A stretch of 64,000 nucleotides of DNA from assembly GCA_021740105.1 (NCBI GenBank), contig JAIPAM010000001.1:322239-386238 (forward strand), read 5' to 3'. Below are positions 1-9,152 of the stretch, in pieces. The notes beneath the pieces were generated by a model. The model searched no databases. It was not told the origin of the DNA and saw nothing but the letters and a program-made list of their open reading frames with translations. The stretch comes from Flavobacterium sp. (GTDB lineage Bacteria; Bacteroidota; Bacteroidia; Flavobacteriales; Flavobacteriaceae). Every line of letters starts with the position of its first letter. Position 1 is the first letter of the stretch. The position numbers and the translations under genes are program-made.

Positions 1-2063
1 CGCAAGAAGGCTATTTCCAAGGAACAAATTATAGTGCCAATTCCTTTTTTGCAACTGTTGAAAGAAAAATTACAAAAAATAACAGCCTGAATTTTACTGC
101 TATATTCGGTCAAAATAGTAGAGGGAAAAACTCCCCAAATACGCAAGAGGTGACAAATCTTGGTGGAGAAACATACAATTCTTACTGGGGTTGGCAAAAT
201 GGAGAGAAAAGAAATTCAAGAATGAAAACGGTTGAAGAGCCATTGTTTATTTTAAGTAATTATTGGAAATTATCTTCAAAAACCAATTTGAATATCAATG
301 TTTCTTATCAAACAGGAAAAATTGGAAACAGTAGAATTGACTTTCAAGGAGCAAACAATCCTGATCCAACCTATTACAGAAATTTACCTAGTTATTATAC
401 TTCATTATATGAAAATGACCCAGCTGCTGTAACACTTCAAAATCCAGCTGCCTATCTTCCGGGTGGTTTAGGAGGTATAAGTTTATATAACCCTAATGAT
501 CCAACCAACCCAGCTTATATTGGATCGCTAAATGCCAACTTTTTTACTAATAAACAAATAGATTGGACGTCAATGTATCGTGCCAATTCTATTAGCGGAA
601 CCAGTAAATACGTTCTATTTGAAGACCGTACCGATGACACTCAATATGTTGCAAACTCAATTTTAAGCTCTCAGCTTTCAGATAATATAATATTAAATGC
701 AGGAGGAAGCTTTACTAAATTGAAATCGCATAATTTTAAAAACATGCTTGATTTATTAGGAGGTATTGGTTTCAACGACTTAAATTTATTTGGCGTTGGT
801 GACCAACAACAATCTGATTTGAACAATCCAAATAGAGTGGTTGGAAAAGGAGATATTTATGGTTACAATTATAATTTGTTTACCACTAAAATTGATGCCT
901 TTACCCAATTCAAATTTGTTTATAAAAAAGTTGACTTTTATTTAGCCCAATCTTTCTCTCGTTCGGAATATGAAAGAGAAGGTTTATTTAAAAATGGCTA
1001 CTACGCTTCCAATTCTTATGGCTATAGCTCGAAAAAAGCATTTGATAATTTTGGCTTTAAAGGAGGTTTAACCTACAAAATTTCAGGACGCCAGTACTTA
1101 ACTTTTAATGGTCTTTATATGTCTAAAGCGCCAAGTTTAAGAAATGTATTTAACAATGCCCGAGTGACCAATAATATAACCGATGGAGTTGCAAACGAGA
1201 CCGTTTCTAGTGCCGATGCGAGTTATATCATTTCTGCTCCAAAATTTAAAATGCGTTTGACCGCTTTTTATTCTAAAATAAAAAATCAAACGGAAACTTC
1301 TTTCTTTTTTGGAGACGGTGCAGGTATTGACGATCCGGCAACTGATGCAAATGAAAGTAATGTCTTCGTAGCTGAAACAGTTACTAATTTGGATAAAAGA
1401 AATGTAGGAATTGAATTTGGTGCTGAATACGCAGTTACTTCTACCATAAAAGTAACGACAAGTATTGCTTATGGAGATTATATTTTTGACAGTAATCCAA
1501 ATGTAAAAGTAAGTTCAGATGCTGCGGCAACTGTTGATAATCCAATGCCATTAAATGATTATGGTCAAGCCAAATTGAAAAATTACAAACAATCAGGTAT
1601 GCCACAAGCAGCAGCTTCTTTTGGAATTGAATATAGAGATCCTAAATTTTGGTGGGTGGGTGCTAATATAAATTACCTCGCCAACAGCTATATTGATGTG
1701 GCTCCAATTACAAGAACAGATCGCTTTTTTACTGATCCACTAGGGGTTAATAACAATCCATTCCCTGAGGCAACTCAAGCCAGAGCAAACGAACTGCTAA
1801 AACAAGAAAAATTTAATAATTTTGCTTTATTGAATTTAATTGGAGGAAAATCTTGGAAAGTAGGAGATAACACCTTTGGGTTCTTTGCAAGTGTGAATAA
1901 TGTTATGGATATTGTATACAAAACAGGTGGATTTGAACAAGCAAGAAACTCCAACTACAGACAATTAAACCAAGACGTTTCAAGTGGAACTCCGGCATTT
2001 GCCCCTAGATATTTTTACGGTTTCGGAAGAACCTATTTCCTAAATTTATACATCAATTTTTAA
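1..2063 (+). CDS. TonB-dependent receptor, C-terminal part (5' end outside window)
   Basis: The reading frame is open from the first bases of the window (codons begin at position 3), so the N-terminal signal, plug and TonB box are missing and only the beta-barrel part is visible. The protein has alternating aromatic and polar segments, many Asn/Tyr-rich loops, and ends with an aromatic-rich strand and a terminal Phe, as outer-membrane barrels do. In Bacteroidota such receptors import large substrates across the outer membrane using TonB energy. The next gene, 19 bases downstream on the same strand, is a DUF5689 lipoprotein, a common partner of these receptors. The substrate cannot be told. 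A GTG at 150 is an internal codon and not the start. Confidence 0.85.
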   Translation, partial: QEGYFQGTNYSANSFFATVERKITKNNSLNFTAIFGQNSRGKNSPNTQEVTNLGGETYNSYWGWQNGEKRNSRMKTVEEPLFILSNYWKLSSKTNLNINVSYQTGKIGNSRIDFQGANNPDPTYYRNLPSYYTSLYENDPAAVTLQNPAAYLPGGLGGISLYNPNDPTNPAYIGSLNANFFTNKQIDWTSMYRANSISGTSKYVLFEDRTDDTQYVANSILSSQLSDNIILNAGGSFTKLKSHNFKNMLDLLGGIGFNDLNLFGVGDQQQSDLNNPNRVVGKGDIYGYNYNLFTTKIDAFTQFKFVYKKVDFYLAQSFSRSEYEREGLFKNGYYASNSYGYSSKKAFDNFGFKGGLTYKISGRQYLTFNGLYMSKAPSLRNVFNNARVTNNITDGVANETVSSADASYIISAPKFKMRLTAFYSKIKNQTETSFFFGDGAGIDDPATDANESNVFVAETVTNLDKRNVGIEFGAEYAVTSTIKVTTSIAYGDYIFDSNPNVKVSSDAAATVDNPMPLNDYGQAKLKNYKQSGMPQAAASFGIEYRDPKFWWVGANINYLANSYIDVAPITRTDRFFTDPLGVNNNPFPEATQARANELLKQEKFNNFALLNLIGGKSWKVGDNTFGFFASVNNVMDIVYKTGGFEQARNSNYRQLNQDVSSGTPAFAPRYFYGFGRTYFLNLYINF

Positions 2064-2082
2064 TAAAAAAAATAACCTTAAT

Positions 2083-3438
2083 ATGAAATCAATAATTTTA
2101 AAAAAATTAGTATTTTTTAGTATTCTTTCTGCAGGATTGTTTACTAGTTGTGTAAAAGATGAGTTTGGAACGCCTACCCTTGGAGATTGTTCTGAAACGT
2201 CATTAGTAAAAAACAGAGAAGTTTCTCAAATTAACGCTGGAGCAGTTGTAGCGGTTCACACCAGTATTGTTCCTGGCGTTTCTGACGTAATTGAAGCCTA
2301 TGTAACCTCTAGCGATATTGGTGGTAATTTCTTCAAATCTATTTCATTCCAAACACTAGATGGAACAAGAGCTTTCAGCATTCCTGTTGATGCTTCTTCT
2401 ACCTTTATTAATTATGAGCCTGGAAGAAAAGTTCTAATTAAAATGGATGGTTTATACAAAGATGTGAAATACGATGGAATGAGAATTGGTGGTCTTTATG
2501 CCAACTCTTCAGGAGGTGCTGAAGTGGGAAGAATGGCAGAAACTGATTTCAAAACTTCGGTAAATCGTACTTGTACTGCTGTAAATGAAGATCAACTGGT
2601 TCAACGAGTAACTATTGACCAAGCAATTAATGGTGGTGCCTACATAAATAAACTAATTGAATTCGACAGAGTTCAATTTGTAGATAATGATGTGGTTGCC
2701 AACAGTACTTATTATGATGCAAGTCCATCCAATCCAAATACTATTGGTGGTGCTACCAATCGTAGAATTCAGGATTTCTCAGGAAATTCTGTAATTTTTA
2801 GAACCAGCGGCTATTCTAATTTTGCTGCAAAAACAGTAGCTACAGGAAGTGGAAAAATTAGAGGGGTCATGACAAAATACAACACTGATTACCAATTTAT
2901 GGTAAGAACTGAAGCCGATATTAAATTAACAAACACTAGATTTTCTCCACTATTAAATGAAACTTTTGATGGCGGTATTGCTGCTTGGACAGCTTTTAGT
3001 GTAACTGGTGCTGAGGTTTGGACACACAGTACTACTTTTGGAAATCCAGGGTCTATGGCTAAAATGTCAGGTTATACGGGGGGAAATAGAGCTAATGAAG
3101 ATTGGTTGATTTCTCCAGTTCAAAATTTATCAACTTTATCGACCGCTACTTTGTCTTTTGATAATGCCTATAAATTTACAGGAGATCCTATTGTAGTTTT
3201 GGTTTCTAGAAACTATTCTGGTACAGGAAGCCCTTATGCTACAGGAGTAACTTGGACTACCTTAACTGGAGCCGCACTTTCTTCAGGTAATTATGTTTGG
3301 ACTAATTCTGGTAACTTATCACTAAGTTCTTTTGTAGGTGCAGGAAATAGTACTGTTTATGTGGCATTTAAATATACCTCTTCAACTACAGCTGCTTCTA
3401 CTTGGGAAGTTGATAATGTGAAAGTTTTAGGAAACTAG
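2083..3438 (+). CDS. DUF5689 / choice-of-anchor J lipoprotein
   Basis: A 451-residue lipoprotein. The N-terminus is a short basic and hydrophobic signal ending in LFTSC, a good lipobox, so the mature protein probably starts at Cys 23 and is membrane anchored. Residues of about 40-285 look like DUF5689, a family found next to TonB-dependent receptors in flavobacteria. Residues of about 290-450 look like a choice-of-anchor J jelly-roll domain (an ETFDGG start, a DWLISP motif and a closing WEVDNVKV strand). It follows the receptor gene by 19 bases and probably forms an operon with it. A role as surface-exposed substrate-binding partner of the receptor is inferred; the ligand is unknown. Confidence 0.8.
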   Translation: MKSIILKKLVFFSILSAGLFTSCVKDEFGTPTLGDCSETSLVKNREVSQINAGAVVAVHTSIVPGVSDVIEAYVTSSDIGGNFFKSISFQTLDGTRAFSIPVDASSTFINYEPGRKVLIKMDGLYKDVKYDGMRIGGLYANSSGGAEVGRMAETDFKTSVNRTCTAVNEDQLVQRVTIDQAINGGAYINKLIEFDRVQFVDNDVVANSTYYDASPSNPNTIGGATNRRIQDFSGNSVIFRTSGYSNFAAKTVATGSGKIRGVMTKYNTDYQFMVRTEADIKLTNTRFSPLLNETFDGGIAAWTAFSVTGAEVWTHSTTFGNPGSMAKMSGYTGGNRANEDWLISPVQNLSTLSTATLSFDNAYKFTGDPIVVLVSRNYSGTGSPYATGVTWTTLTGAALSSGNYVWTNSGNLSLSSFVGAGNSTVYVAFKYTSSTTAASTWEVDNVKVLGN

Positions 3439-3455
3439 TCCTCCATAAAATATTA

Positions 3456-3485
3456 AAAAAGAGCTACAACGATGTAACTCTTTTT
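3456..3485 (+). terminator. Rho-independent terminator after the DUF5689 gene
   Basis: An inverted repeat (AAAGAG..TACA, loop ACGA, TGTA..CTCTTT) runs into a T-run 18 bases after the stop codon of the lipoprotein gene. It should end the receptor-lipoprotein transcript. Confidence 0.75.
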
Positions 3486-3490
3486 AAAAC

Positions 3491-3520
3491 AAAAATCCCA
3501 TTCTTTCGAATGGGATTTTT
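3491..3520. terminator. Bidirectional terminator between DUF5689 and accC
   Basis: A symmetrical hairpin (AAAATCCCATTC, loop TTTC, GAATGGGATTTT) has an A-run on the left and a T-run on the right. It lies between two convergent genes and can serve accC on the minus strand as well as act as a second stop for the plus-strand transcript. Confidence 0.75.
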
Positions 3521-3539
3521 TATTTTATTGAATTTCGCT

Positions 3540-4886
3540 TTACTCCGGATCGTTCATTTTGAAAGTGTCCATAAAAGCAGTCGTATAATTTCCAGCTACA
3601 TATTGCTCCTCGTCCATTAATTGACGGTGAAAAGGAATCGTAGTTTTTACGCCTTCAATTACAAATTCATCTAAAGCGCGTTTCATCTTGTTAATTGCTT
3701 CTTGACGTGTTTGAGCTGTGGTTATTAATTTAGCAATCATAGAGTCGTAATTTGGTGGAATCGTGTAACCTGCATAAACGTGCGTGTCTAAACGAACACC
3801 ATGTCCTCCTGGTGCGTGAAGTGTAGTTATTTTACCTGGTGAAGGTCGGAAATCGTTGTAAGGATCTTCCGCATTAATTCTACATTCTATTGCGTGTAAT
3901 TGAGGTAAATAGTTTTTCCCAGAAATTGGAATTCCTGCTGCTACCATTATTTGTTCCCGGATCAAGTCGTAATCTACTACTTGCTCGGTAATTGGGTGTT
4001 CCACTTGAATCCTAGTGTTCATTTCCATGAAATAGAAATTTCTATGTTTGTCCACTAAAAACTCAACTGTTCCAGCACCTTCGTATTTTATATATTCGGC
4101 TGCTTTAACCGCAGCTTCTCCCATTCTAGTTCTTAATTCATCAGTCATAAATGGAGATGGAGTTTCCTCAGTCAGTTTTTGGTGACGACGTTGTACCGAA
4201 CAATCTCTTTCTGATAAGTGACATGCTTTTCCGTAAGAATCACCAACTACTTGAATTTCGATATGGCGTGGCTCTTCAATTAATTTTTCAAGATACATTC
4301 CGTCATTTCCAAAGGCAGCAGCCGACTCTTGACGAGCGCCTTCCCAAGCTTTTAATAAATCTTCTTCTTTCCAAACGGCACGCATCCCTTTACCTCCACC
4401 ACCAGCGGTAGCTTTTAGCATTACAGGATAACCCATTTCTAAAGATAATTTTTGAGCTTGTTCAAAGGATTCTAATATTCCCGCAGAACCTGGCACACAT
4501 GGAACTCCTGCTTCAATCATGGTTGCTTTTGCAGAGGCTTTATCCCCCATTCTGTCGATCATTTCAGGAGAGGCACCAATAAATTTTATTCCATGTTCTT
4601 GACAAATTTTTGAAAATTTAGCATTTTCAGAAAGAAATCCGTATCCTGGATGAATTGCATCAGCATTGGTTATTTCCGCTGCAGCAATAATATTAGACAT
4701 TTTTAAATAGGAAAGATTACTTGGCGGAGGGCCTATACAAACTGCTTCGTCAGCAAATTTTACGTGAAGGCTTTCTGCATCAGCAGTAGAATAAACGGCA
4801 ACCGTTTTAATTCCCATTTCTCTGCAGGTTCTAATAACTCGAAGAGCAATTTCCCCTCTATTTGCAATTAATATTTTTTTAAACAT
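3540..4886 (-). CDS. accC: Acetyl-CoA carboxylase, biotin carboxylase subunit
   Basis: A 448-residue protein of normal length for AccC. It carboxylates the biotin on AccB using ATP and bicarbonate, the first step of fatty acid synthesis. Visible features are the N-terminal [14 protein letters not shown] start, the glycine-rich ATP-grasp loop (AGGGGKGMR, near residue 165), and the [13 protein letters not shown] segment near residue 290 that holds catalytic residues. It is downstream of accB and fabH on the same strand, 89 bases from accB; that gap holds an inverted heptamer array. The C-terminus ends near a bidirectional terminator. Identification is firm. Confidence 0.97.
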   Translation of the reverse strand: MFKKILIANRGEIALRVIRTCREMGIKTVAVYSTADAESLHVKFADEAVCIGPPPSNLSYLKMSNIIAAAEITNADAIHPGYGFLSENAKFSKICQEHGIKFIGASPEMIDRMGDKASAKATMIEAGVPCVPGSAGILESFEQAQKLSLEMGYPVMLKATAGGGGKGMRAVWKEEDLLKAWEGARQESAAAFGNDGMYLEKLIEEPRHIEIQVVGDSYGKACHLSERDCSVQRRHQKLTEETPSPFMTDELRTRMGEAAVKAAEYIKYEGAGTVEFLVDKHRNFYFMEMNTRIQVEHPITEQVVDYDLIREQIMVAAGIPISGKNYLPQLHAIECRINAEDPYNDFRPSPGKITTLHAPGGHGVRLDTHVYAGYTIPPNYDSMIAKLITTAQTRQEAINKMKRALDEFVIEGVKTTIPFHRQLMDEEQYVAGNYTTAFMDTFKMNDPE

Positions 4887-4894
4887 TTTTTTTG

Positions 4895-4973
4895 AATTAT
4901 GAGTTATGAGTTATAAGTTATAAATTATGAAAGGGTTTGCCAATTCATAATTTAAAATTCATAATTTATAATT
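4895..4973. repeat. Inverted heptamer array between accB and accC
   Basis: Five forward 7-base units (AATTATG, AGTTATG, AGTTATA, AGTTATA, AATTATG; 4895-4929) are followed after about 16 bases by four units of the opposite sense (CATAATT, TAAAATT, CATAATT, TATAATT; 4946-4973). CATAATT is the exact reverse complement of AATTATG, so the whole block can fold into a hairpin. It lies inside the probable fabH-accB-accC transcript. Confidence 0.85.
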
Positions 4974-4975
4974 TC

Positions 4976-5449
4976 TTAAGAAGGATCAACTATAAATAAT
5001 GGTTGGTCAAATTCTACTGGTGACATATCGTCAACTAAAATTTTAACGATTTTACCTGATACTTCAGATTCAATTTCGTTGAACAACTTCATCGCTTCAA
5101 TAACGCACAATACATCTCCTTTTGAAATAGTACTTCCAACTTCAACAAACATAGGTTTGTCTGGTGATGGTTTTCTATAAAAGGTCCCAATCATTGGAGA
5201 TTTTACAGTAATATAATTTGAATTTTCTACGGCTGGAGCTGCGGCAACTGGAACGGCAGCAACAGGTGCTGGAGCAGCTTGAGGAGCAGCTTGAGCTAAA
5301 GGTGCTTGTTGTAAATAAGTAATTTCTGGAGAAGTTCCTTCATGTGTAGTTTTTATGGTGATTTTTACATCATCAATTTCTAATTTTACTTCTGCAACTC
5401 CCGAATTAGAAACAAACTTGATCAGGTTTTGAATTTCTTTTAAATCCAT
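4976..5449 (-). CDS. accB: Acetyl-CoA carboxylase biotin carboxyl carrier protein
   Basis: A 157-residue biotin carboxyl carrier protein. Residues 1-45 are the N-terminal helical part, residues of about 48-76 are the usual Ala/Pro/Val-rich flexible linker, and residues of about 78-157 are the biotinyl domain. The biotinylation motif EAMKL places the acceptor Lys at residue 121. It carries carboxybiotin from AccC to the carboxyltransferase. The start codon at 5449 follows fabH by 20 bases, so the two genes are probably cotranscribed. Confidence 0.97.
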   Translation of the reverse strand: MDLKEIQNLIKFVSNSGVAEVKLEIDDVKITIKTTHEGTSPEITYLQQAPLAQAAPQAAPAPVAAVPVAAAPAVENSNYITVKSPMIGTFYRKPSPDKPMFVEVGSTISKGDVLCVIEAMKLFNEIESEVSGKIVKILVDDMSPVEFDQPLFIVDPS

Positions 5450-5469
5450 AGTATTAATTTTAGGTTAGT

Positions 5470-6468
5470 TTACTCTATGTTGTATGCCCACTTTAAATAA
5501 ATAGATCCCCAAGTGAATCCACCTCCAAAAGCGGCGAATATTAAATTATCTCCTTTTTTAAATTTTTTCTCAAAATCAAATAATAATAAAGGTAAAGTTG
5601 CGGAAGTAGTATTTCCGTATTTTTCAATATTTATTAATACTTTACTTTCGTCAACTCCCATTCTGCTTGATGTAGCATCAATTATTCTTCTATTGGCTTG
5701 ATGTGCAACGAGCCAATTTACATCGTCATGTGTAAGATTATTTCTCTGCATTATTTTCTCACTTACATCGGCCATTCCGGTAACGGCATATTTGTATACT
5801 TGTTTTCCGTCTTGAAAAACGAAATGTTGTTTAGCATCTATTGTTTCCTGTGAAGGAGGCAACATTGATCCGCCCGCTTCCATTTTAAGAAAATCTCTAC
5901 CGATACCGTCTGATCTCAATACTTCGTCTTGCAAACCAAGTCCTTCATGATTGGGTTCAAATAATACTGCTCCTGCGCCATCACCAAAAATAATACAAGT
6001 AGCTCTATCGGTATAATCAATTATGGAAGACATTTTATCAGCCCCAATTAATAGTACTTTTTTGTATCTCCCAGATTCTATATAGGCTGCCGCTGTTGAC
6101 ATTCCAAATAAGAAACTAGAACATGCCGCTTGTAAATCGTAAGCAAAAGCATTGGCAGCGCCTATTTGGGAAGCCACGTAAACCCCTGTTGATGCCACAA
6201 GCATATCAGGCGTTGCAGTTGCCATTATTACCAAGTCAATTTCTAACGGATCTATATTCCCTTTTTTAAGTAGGTCTTTTGCGGCTTCTATTGCTAAATA
6301 AGAAGTACCCAACCCTTCTCCTTTTAAAATCCTTCTTTCTTTAATTCCAGTTCTTGAAGTAATCCATTCATCATTAGTGTCAACCATAGTTTCAAGTACT
6401 TTATTTGAAAGTACAAAATCTGGAACATATCCACCGACAGCAGTAATTGCGGCTGTAATTTTACTCAT
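5470..6468 (-). CDS. fabH: 3-oxoacyl-ACP synthase III (FabH)
   Basis: A 332-residue beta-ketoacyl-ACP synthase III, which condenses acetyl- or branched acyl-CoA with malonyl-ACP to start fatty acid chains. The catalytic triad is complete: Cys 116 in AACSSF, His 256 in AHQANRR, and Asn 286 in YGNTTSA. It lies upstream of accB and accC and downstream of rpmF, in the widely conserved DUF177-rpmF-fabH order. The 162-base gap to rpmF holds a terminator, so fabH probably has its own promoter, although no strong TAnnTTTG element was seen there. Confidence 0.97.
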   Translation of the reverse strand: MSKITAAITAVGGYVPDFVLSNKVLETMVDTNDEWITSRTGIKERRILKGEGLGTSYLAIEAAKDLLKKGNIDPLEIDLVIMATATPDMLVASTGVYVASQIGAANAFAYDLQAACSSFLFGMSTAAAYIESGRYKKVLLIGADKMSSIIDYTDRATCIIFGDGAGAVLFEPNHEGLGLQDEVLRSDGIGRDFLKMEAGGSMLPPSQETIDAKQHFVFQDGKQVYKYAVTGMADVSEKIMQRNNLTHDDVNWLVAHQANRRIIDATSSRMGVDESKVLINIEKYGNTTSATLPLLLFDFEKKFKKGDNLIFAAFGGGFTWGSIYLKWAYNIE

Positions 6469-6581
6469 AGGATTTTAATTTTCGGATTGTAATTGTTTTC
6501 CAAAAACGGGTTGAAATTACAAATTATTTTCTAAATTATTTCATTTAGTGTTGAATATCGACTCTTGAAGTTTATTCCAAC

Positions 6582-6609
6582 AAAAAAAACTCCCAACAGG
6601 TGAGAGTTT
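6582..6609 (-). terminator. Terminator after rpmF
   Basis: Read on the minus strand, an AACTCTC/GGGAGTT stem-loop is followed by a run of eight T. It lies about 20 bases after the rpmF stop codon and should separate DUF177-rpmF transcripts from fabH. Confidence 0.7.
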
Positions 6610-6630
6610 ATCTTTTATTTTTAAAATGTA

Positions 6631-6825
6631 TTAAGCAACATCAACTTGCTTGTCAATAACAACCTGACCTCTGTAGTACATTTTACCTTCATGCCAGTAA
6701 GCTCTGTGGTATAAATGTGCTTCTCCTGTGATAGGACAAGTTGCAATTTGAGCAACTGTAGCTTTGTAATGTGTTCTTCTCTTGTCTCTTCTCGTTTTGG
6801 AGATTTTTCTCTTAGGATGTGCCAT
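6631..6825 (-). CDS. rpmF: 50S ribosomal protein L32
   Basis: A 64-residue, strongly basic protein starting [20 protein letters not shown], which is the typical start of bacterial L32 (bL32). [16 protein letters not shown] segment follows in the centre. Only one Cys is left, so this is a zinc-free form. It follows the DUF177/YceD gene by 9 bases, the same pairing as yceD-rpmF in many bacteria, and a terminator follows it. Confidence 0.96.
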   Translation of the reverse strand: MAHPKRKISKTRRDKRRTHYKATVAQIATCPITGEAHLYHRAYWHEGKMYYRGQVVIDKQVDVA

Positions 6826-6834
6826 TTTACTATA

Positions 6835-7365
6835 TTATTTATCCGTTAATAGTTGTTTTAATTTTTCCCAACGCGGGTCAATTTCTTCTTCTTTTTTTAA
6901 TTCTTCAACTCTTAATTCATCTAGCTTTTTTAATGCCGCTGAATCTAATGTTCCGTCTTTAACACCCGGGTGAACCCTTCTAAATGGTATGGACAAAACG
7001 ATCATTTCATATATAATTTGAGAAATATTAATTTCGTGTTCCCCGTGAGGTAAAATCAATAATTCGTCATTATCATCATTATATTCTTCTCCAAAATTAA
7101 CGATTACTTTTAATTTGCCTTTTATTGGAAAATCAAACATTTCATTTGTCAAATCACAAGGGACATGAATGGTTCCATTGTGTTTGAAATTCAATTCAAG
7201 CATCGTGCTTTTTTTCTCAAAAGCAACCTTTACTTTGATGTTTGCACTCTCAAACTCATCATAATCAAAGTTATCAAAGAACTCCTTACTTATTTGATAT
7301 TCAAATTGGTGTTTTCCTAACTTTAATCCTATAAATGGAATTAAAAATTCATTTAGCTTTTTCAT
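6835..7365 (-). CDS. DUF177 (YceD-type) protein
   Basis: A 176-residue acidic protein of the DUF177/YceD family, whose gene usually lies next to rpmF; in other bacteria the family is linked to 23S rRNA processing. The start MKKLNEFLIPF at 7365 is chosen over a TTG at 7401 because that TTG lies inside a strong -7 promoter element (7399-7406) and so would not be in the mRNA. The C-terminal third is rich in Lys and Glu and looks helical. The gene is 9 bases upstream of rpmF and clearly cotranscribed with it. Confidence 0.85.
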   Translation of the reverse strand: MKKLNEFLIPFIGLKLGKHQFEYQISKEFFDNFDYDEFESANIKVKVAFEKKSTMLELNFKHNGTIHVPCDLTNEMFDFPIKGKLKVIVNFGEEYNDDNDELLILPHGEHEINISQIIYEMIVLSIPFRRVHPGVKDGTLDSAALKKLDELRVEELKKEEEIDPRWEKLKQLLTDK

Positions 7366-7398
7366 TCTAACAACAATTTTTCCCAAAACTTCGGGGTG

Positions 7399-7426
7399 CA
7401 AAGATATAAAATAATACTAATATCAA
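7399..7426 (-). promoter_or_regulatory. Promoter of DUF177-rpmF
   Basis: On the minus strand TATCTTTG (7399-7406) matches the Bacteroidota -7 consensus TAnnTTTG, and TTG (7424-7426) lies 17 bases upstream as the -33 element. It gives a 5' leader of roughly 30 bases before the chosen start. Confidence 0.65.
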
Positions 7427-7455
7427 AAGCGTTATCAACATTTTTTTGTTTACAA

Positions 7456-8499
7456 CTACTTTTCTTTCGTTTTTAGTGGATTATTACTGATTTCTCCATA
7501 CTCATTTCTGGAATTGTAGATGTCAATTGCTAAAAAAACAGCTTCCTTAAATGAATTGTGATTGGCTATTCCTTTACCAGCAATATCATAAGCAGTTCCA
7601 TGATCTGGTGAAGTTCGAATTTTATCTAAACCAGCGGTGTAATTTACCCCATTACCAAACGACAATGTTTTAAATGGAATTAGACCTTGGTCGTGATACG
7701 CCGCTATTACAGCATCGAATTTCTCGTATTGGCTATTGCCAAAAAAACCATCTGCAGGATAAGGCCCAAAAACCAAAGTCCCTTTTTCAAATAATTTTTT
7801 TATTACTGGTTTCAACAAAGTATCATCTTCTTTCCCAATTACGCCACCGTCACCCGCATGCGGATTCAATCCTAAAACAGCAATTTTAGGTTTATTGATG
7901 CTGAAATCTTGAGTTAAAGATTGATTGATGGTCTCTATTTTTTTAGTAATTAATTTTTCTGTAAGATGAGATGCCACATCATTAACTGGAATATGATCGG
8001 TTAAAAGTCCAACTCTAAGATTGTCTTGAACCATAAACATCAATGCGTCGCCCGCTAATTCTTGGTTCAAATAATCGGTGTGGCCTGGAAATTTAAAATC
8101 GTCCGACTGGATATTGTATTTATTAATTGGTGCCGTAACCAGAACGTCTACTTTTCCTTCTTTTAAAGCTTTTGTAGCAGCTACAAATGATTTAATTGCA
8201 TATTTCCCTAACGCCTCATCATTGGTCCCATAATTTAATTCTAAATGCTCTTTCCAAACATTAAAAACATTGATTTTCCCAATTACAATTTGATCTAAAG
8301 TATCTATTCCATGAATTGCAGCGTTAGATTCAAAGGTTTTTTTTATAGCAGATATGATTTTTACATTTGCAAAAATAACTGGCGTACAAAATTCTAACAT
8401 CCGAGAATCTTCAAAGGTTTTTAGCACCACTTCGCTTCCAATACCGTTTAAATCTCCAATAGAAATTCCAACAATTATATTTTCTGCTTTTTTTATCAT
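7456..8499 (-). CDS. pdxA: 4-hydroxythreonine-4-phosphate dehydrogenase
   Basis: A 347-residue PdxA, which oxidises 4-phosphohydroxy-L-threonine with NAD in pyridoxal 5'-phosphate synthesis. The N-terminal GISIGDLNGIGSEV, the FPGHTDY metal-binding His, the GLNPHAGDGG segment and the AYHDQGLIP segment are all present and in order. The length is normal. It is divergent from ribE, with a 58-base gap that holds promoters for both. It precedes DUF177-rpmF on the same strand but that pair has its own promoter. Confidence 0.95.
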   Translation of the reverse strand: MIKKAENIIVGISIGDLNGIGSEVVLKTFEDSRMLEFCTPVIFANVKIISAIKKTFESNAAIHGIDTLDQIVIGKINVFNVWKEHLELNYGTNDEALGKYAIKSFVAATKALKEGKVDVLVTAPINKYNIQSDDFKFPGHTDYLNQELAGDALMFMVQDNLRVGLLTDHIPVNDVASHLTEKLITKKIETINQSLTQDFSINKPKIAVLGLNPHAGDGGVIGKEDDTLLKPVIKKLFEKGTLVFGPYPADGFFGNSQYEKFDAVIAAYHDQGLIPFKTLSFGNGVNYTAGLDKIRTSPDHGTAYDIAGKGIANHNSFKEAVFLAIDIYNSRNEYGEISNNPLKTKEK

Positions 8500-8519
8500 G
8501 ACTACACGTTATTTATTGC

Positions 8520-8540
8520 TAATTTTGACACGCAAATTTA
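8520..8540. promoter_or_regulatory. Face-to-face -7 elements of ribE (+) and pdxA (-)
   Basis: TAATTTTG at 8520-8527 fits a plus-strand -7 element for ribE, about 30 bases before its ATG. TAAATTTG on the minus strand at 8533-8540 fits a -7 element for pdxA. They face each other with 5 bases between, so the two transcripts would start within the same few bases. No clear -33 TTG was seen at the usual distance for either. Confidence 0.5.
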
Positions 8541-8557
8541 GTAAAATAAAATCACAA

Positions 8558-9145
8558 ATGTTTACAGGAATCATAGAAACCCTTGGAGAAATCAAAGCAA
8601 TTGAAAAAGAAGGCGGAAACGTTCATCTTACCATTACCTCATCGATTACCAATGAGTTAAAAATTGACCAAAGTGTTGCCCATAATGGGGTTTGTTTGAC
8701 TGTAACTTCAATTGAAAATAAGGAATATACGGTAACCGCAATTCAAGAAACTATTGATAAAACGAATTTGTCGGATTGGAAAATTGAAGCTACAGTAAAT
8801 TTAGAACGCGCAATGAAATTGGGCGACCGCTTGGACGGACATATTGTTCAAGGACATGTGGATCAAACCGGTATTTGCAAAGCGATAAAAGAAGCCAATG
8901 GGAGCTGGTATTACACTTTTGATTATGATCCTAGCTTGAATAATCTAACCATTGAAAAAGGATCTATTACTGTTAACGGGGTGAGCCTAACGGTAGTGAA
9001 TTCTATGAAAAATGAATTTAGCGTTGCCATAATTCCTTATACTTATGAGCACACCAATTTTCATAATTTCGAAATTGGAACGAAGGTAAATTTAGAATTT
9101 GATGTTATCGGGAAGTACGTTTCAAAACTTTATTCTAACAAGTAA
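8558..9145 (+). CDS. ribE: Riboflavin synthase, alpha subunit
   Basis: A 195-residue riboflavin synthase, which makes riboflavin from two molecules of 6,7-dimethyl-8-ribityllumazine. The start MFTGIIETLG is the classic N-terminus, so the ATG at 8558 is right and the longer open frame reaching back to 8354 is not coding. Two similar lumazine-binding halves can be seen (VAHNGVCLTV in the first, TVNGVSLTV in the second). It ends 7 bases before the convergent gldD stop. Confidence 0.96.
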   Translation: MFTGIIETLGEIKAIEKEGGNVHLTITSSITNELKIDQSVAHNGVCLTVTSIENKEYTVTAIQETIDKTNLSDWKIEATVNLERAMKLGDRLDGHIVQGHVDQTGICKAIKEANGSWYYTFDYDPSLNNLTIEKGSITVNGVSLTVVNSMKNEFSVAIIPYTYEHTNFHNFEIGTKVNLEFDVIGKYVSKLYSNK

Positions 9146-9152
9146 GCTTAAA

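Noticed and set aside
1..149. Non-coding region before an apparent start at 150
   Set aside because: The receptor frame is open from position 3 and the codons there fit the barrel; the GTG at 150 is an internal Val codon.
8354..8557. 68-codon N-terminal extension of riboflavin synthase
   Set aside because: It overlaps pdxA on the other strand and crosses the promoter region; the conserved protein starts at MFTGIIE.
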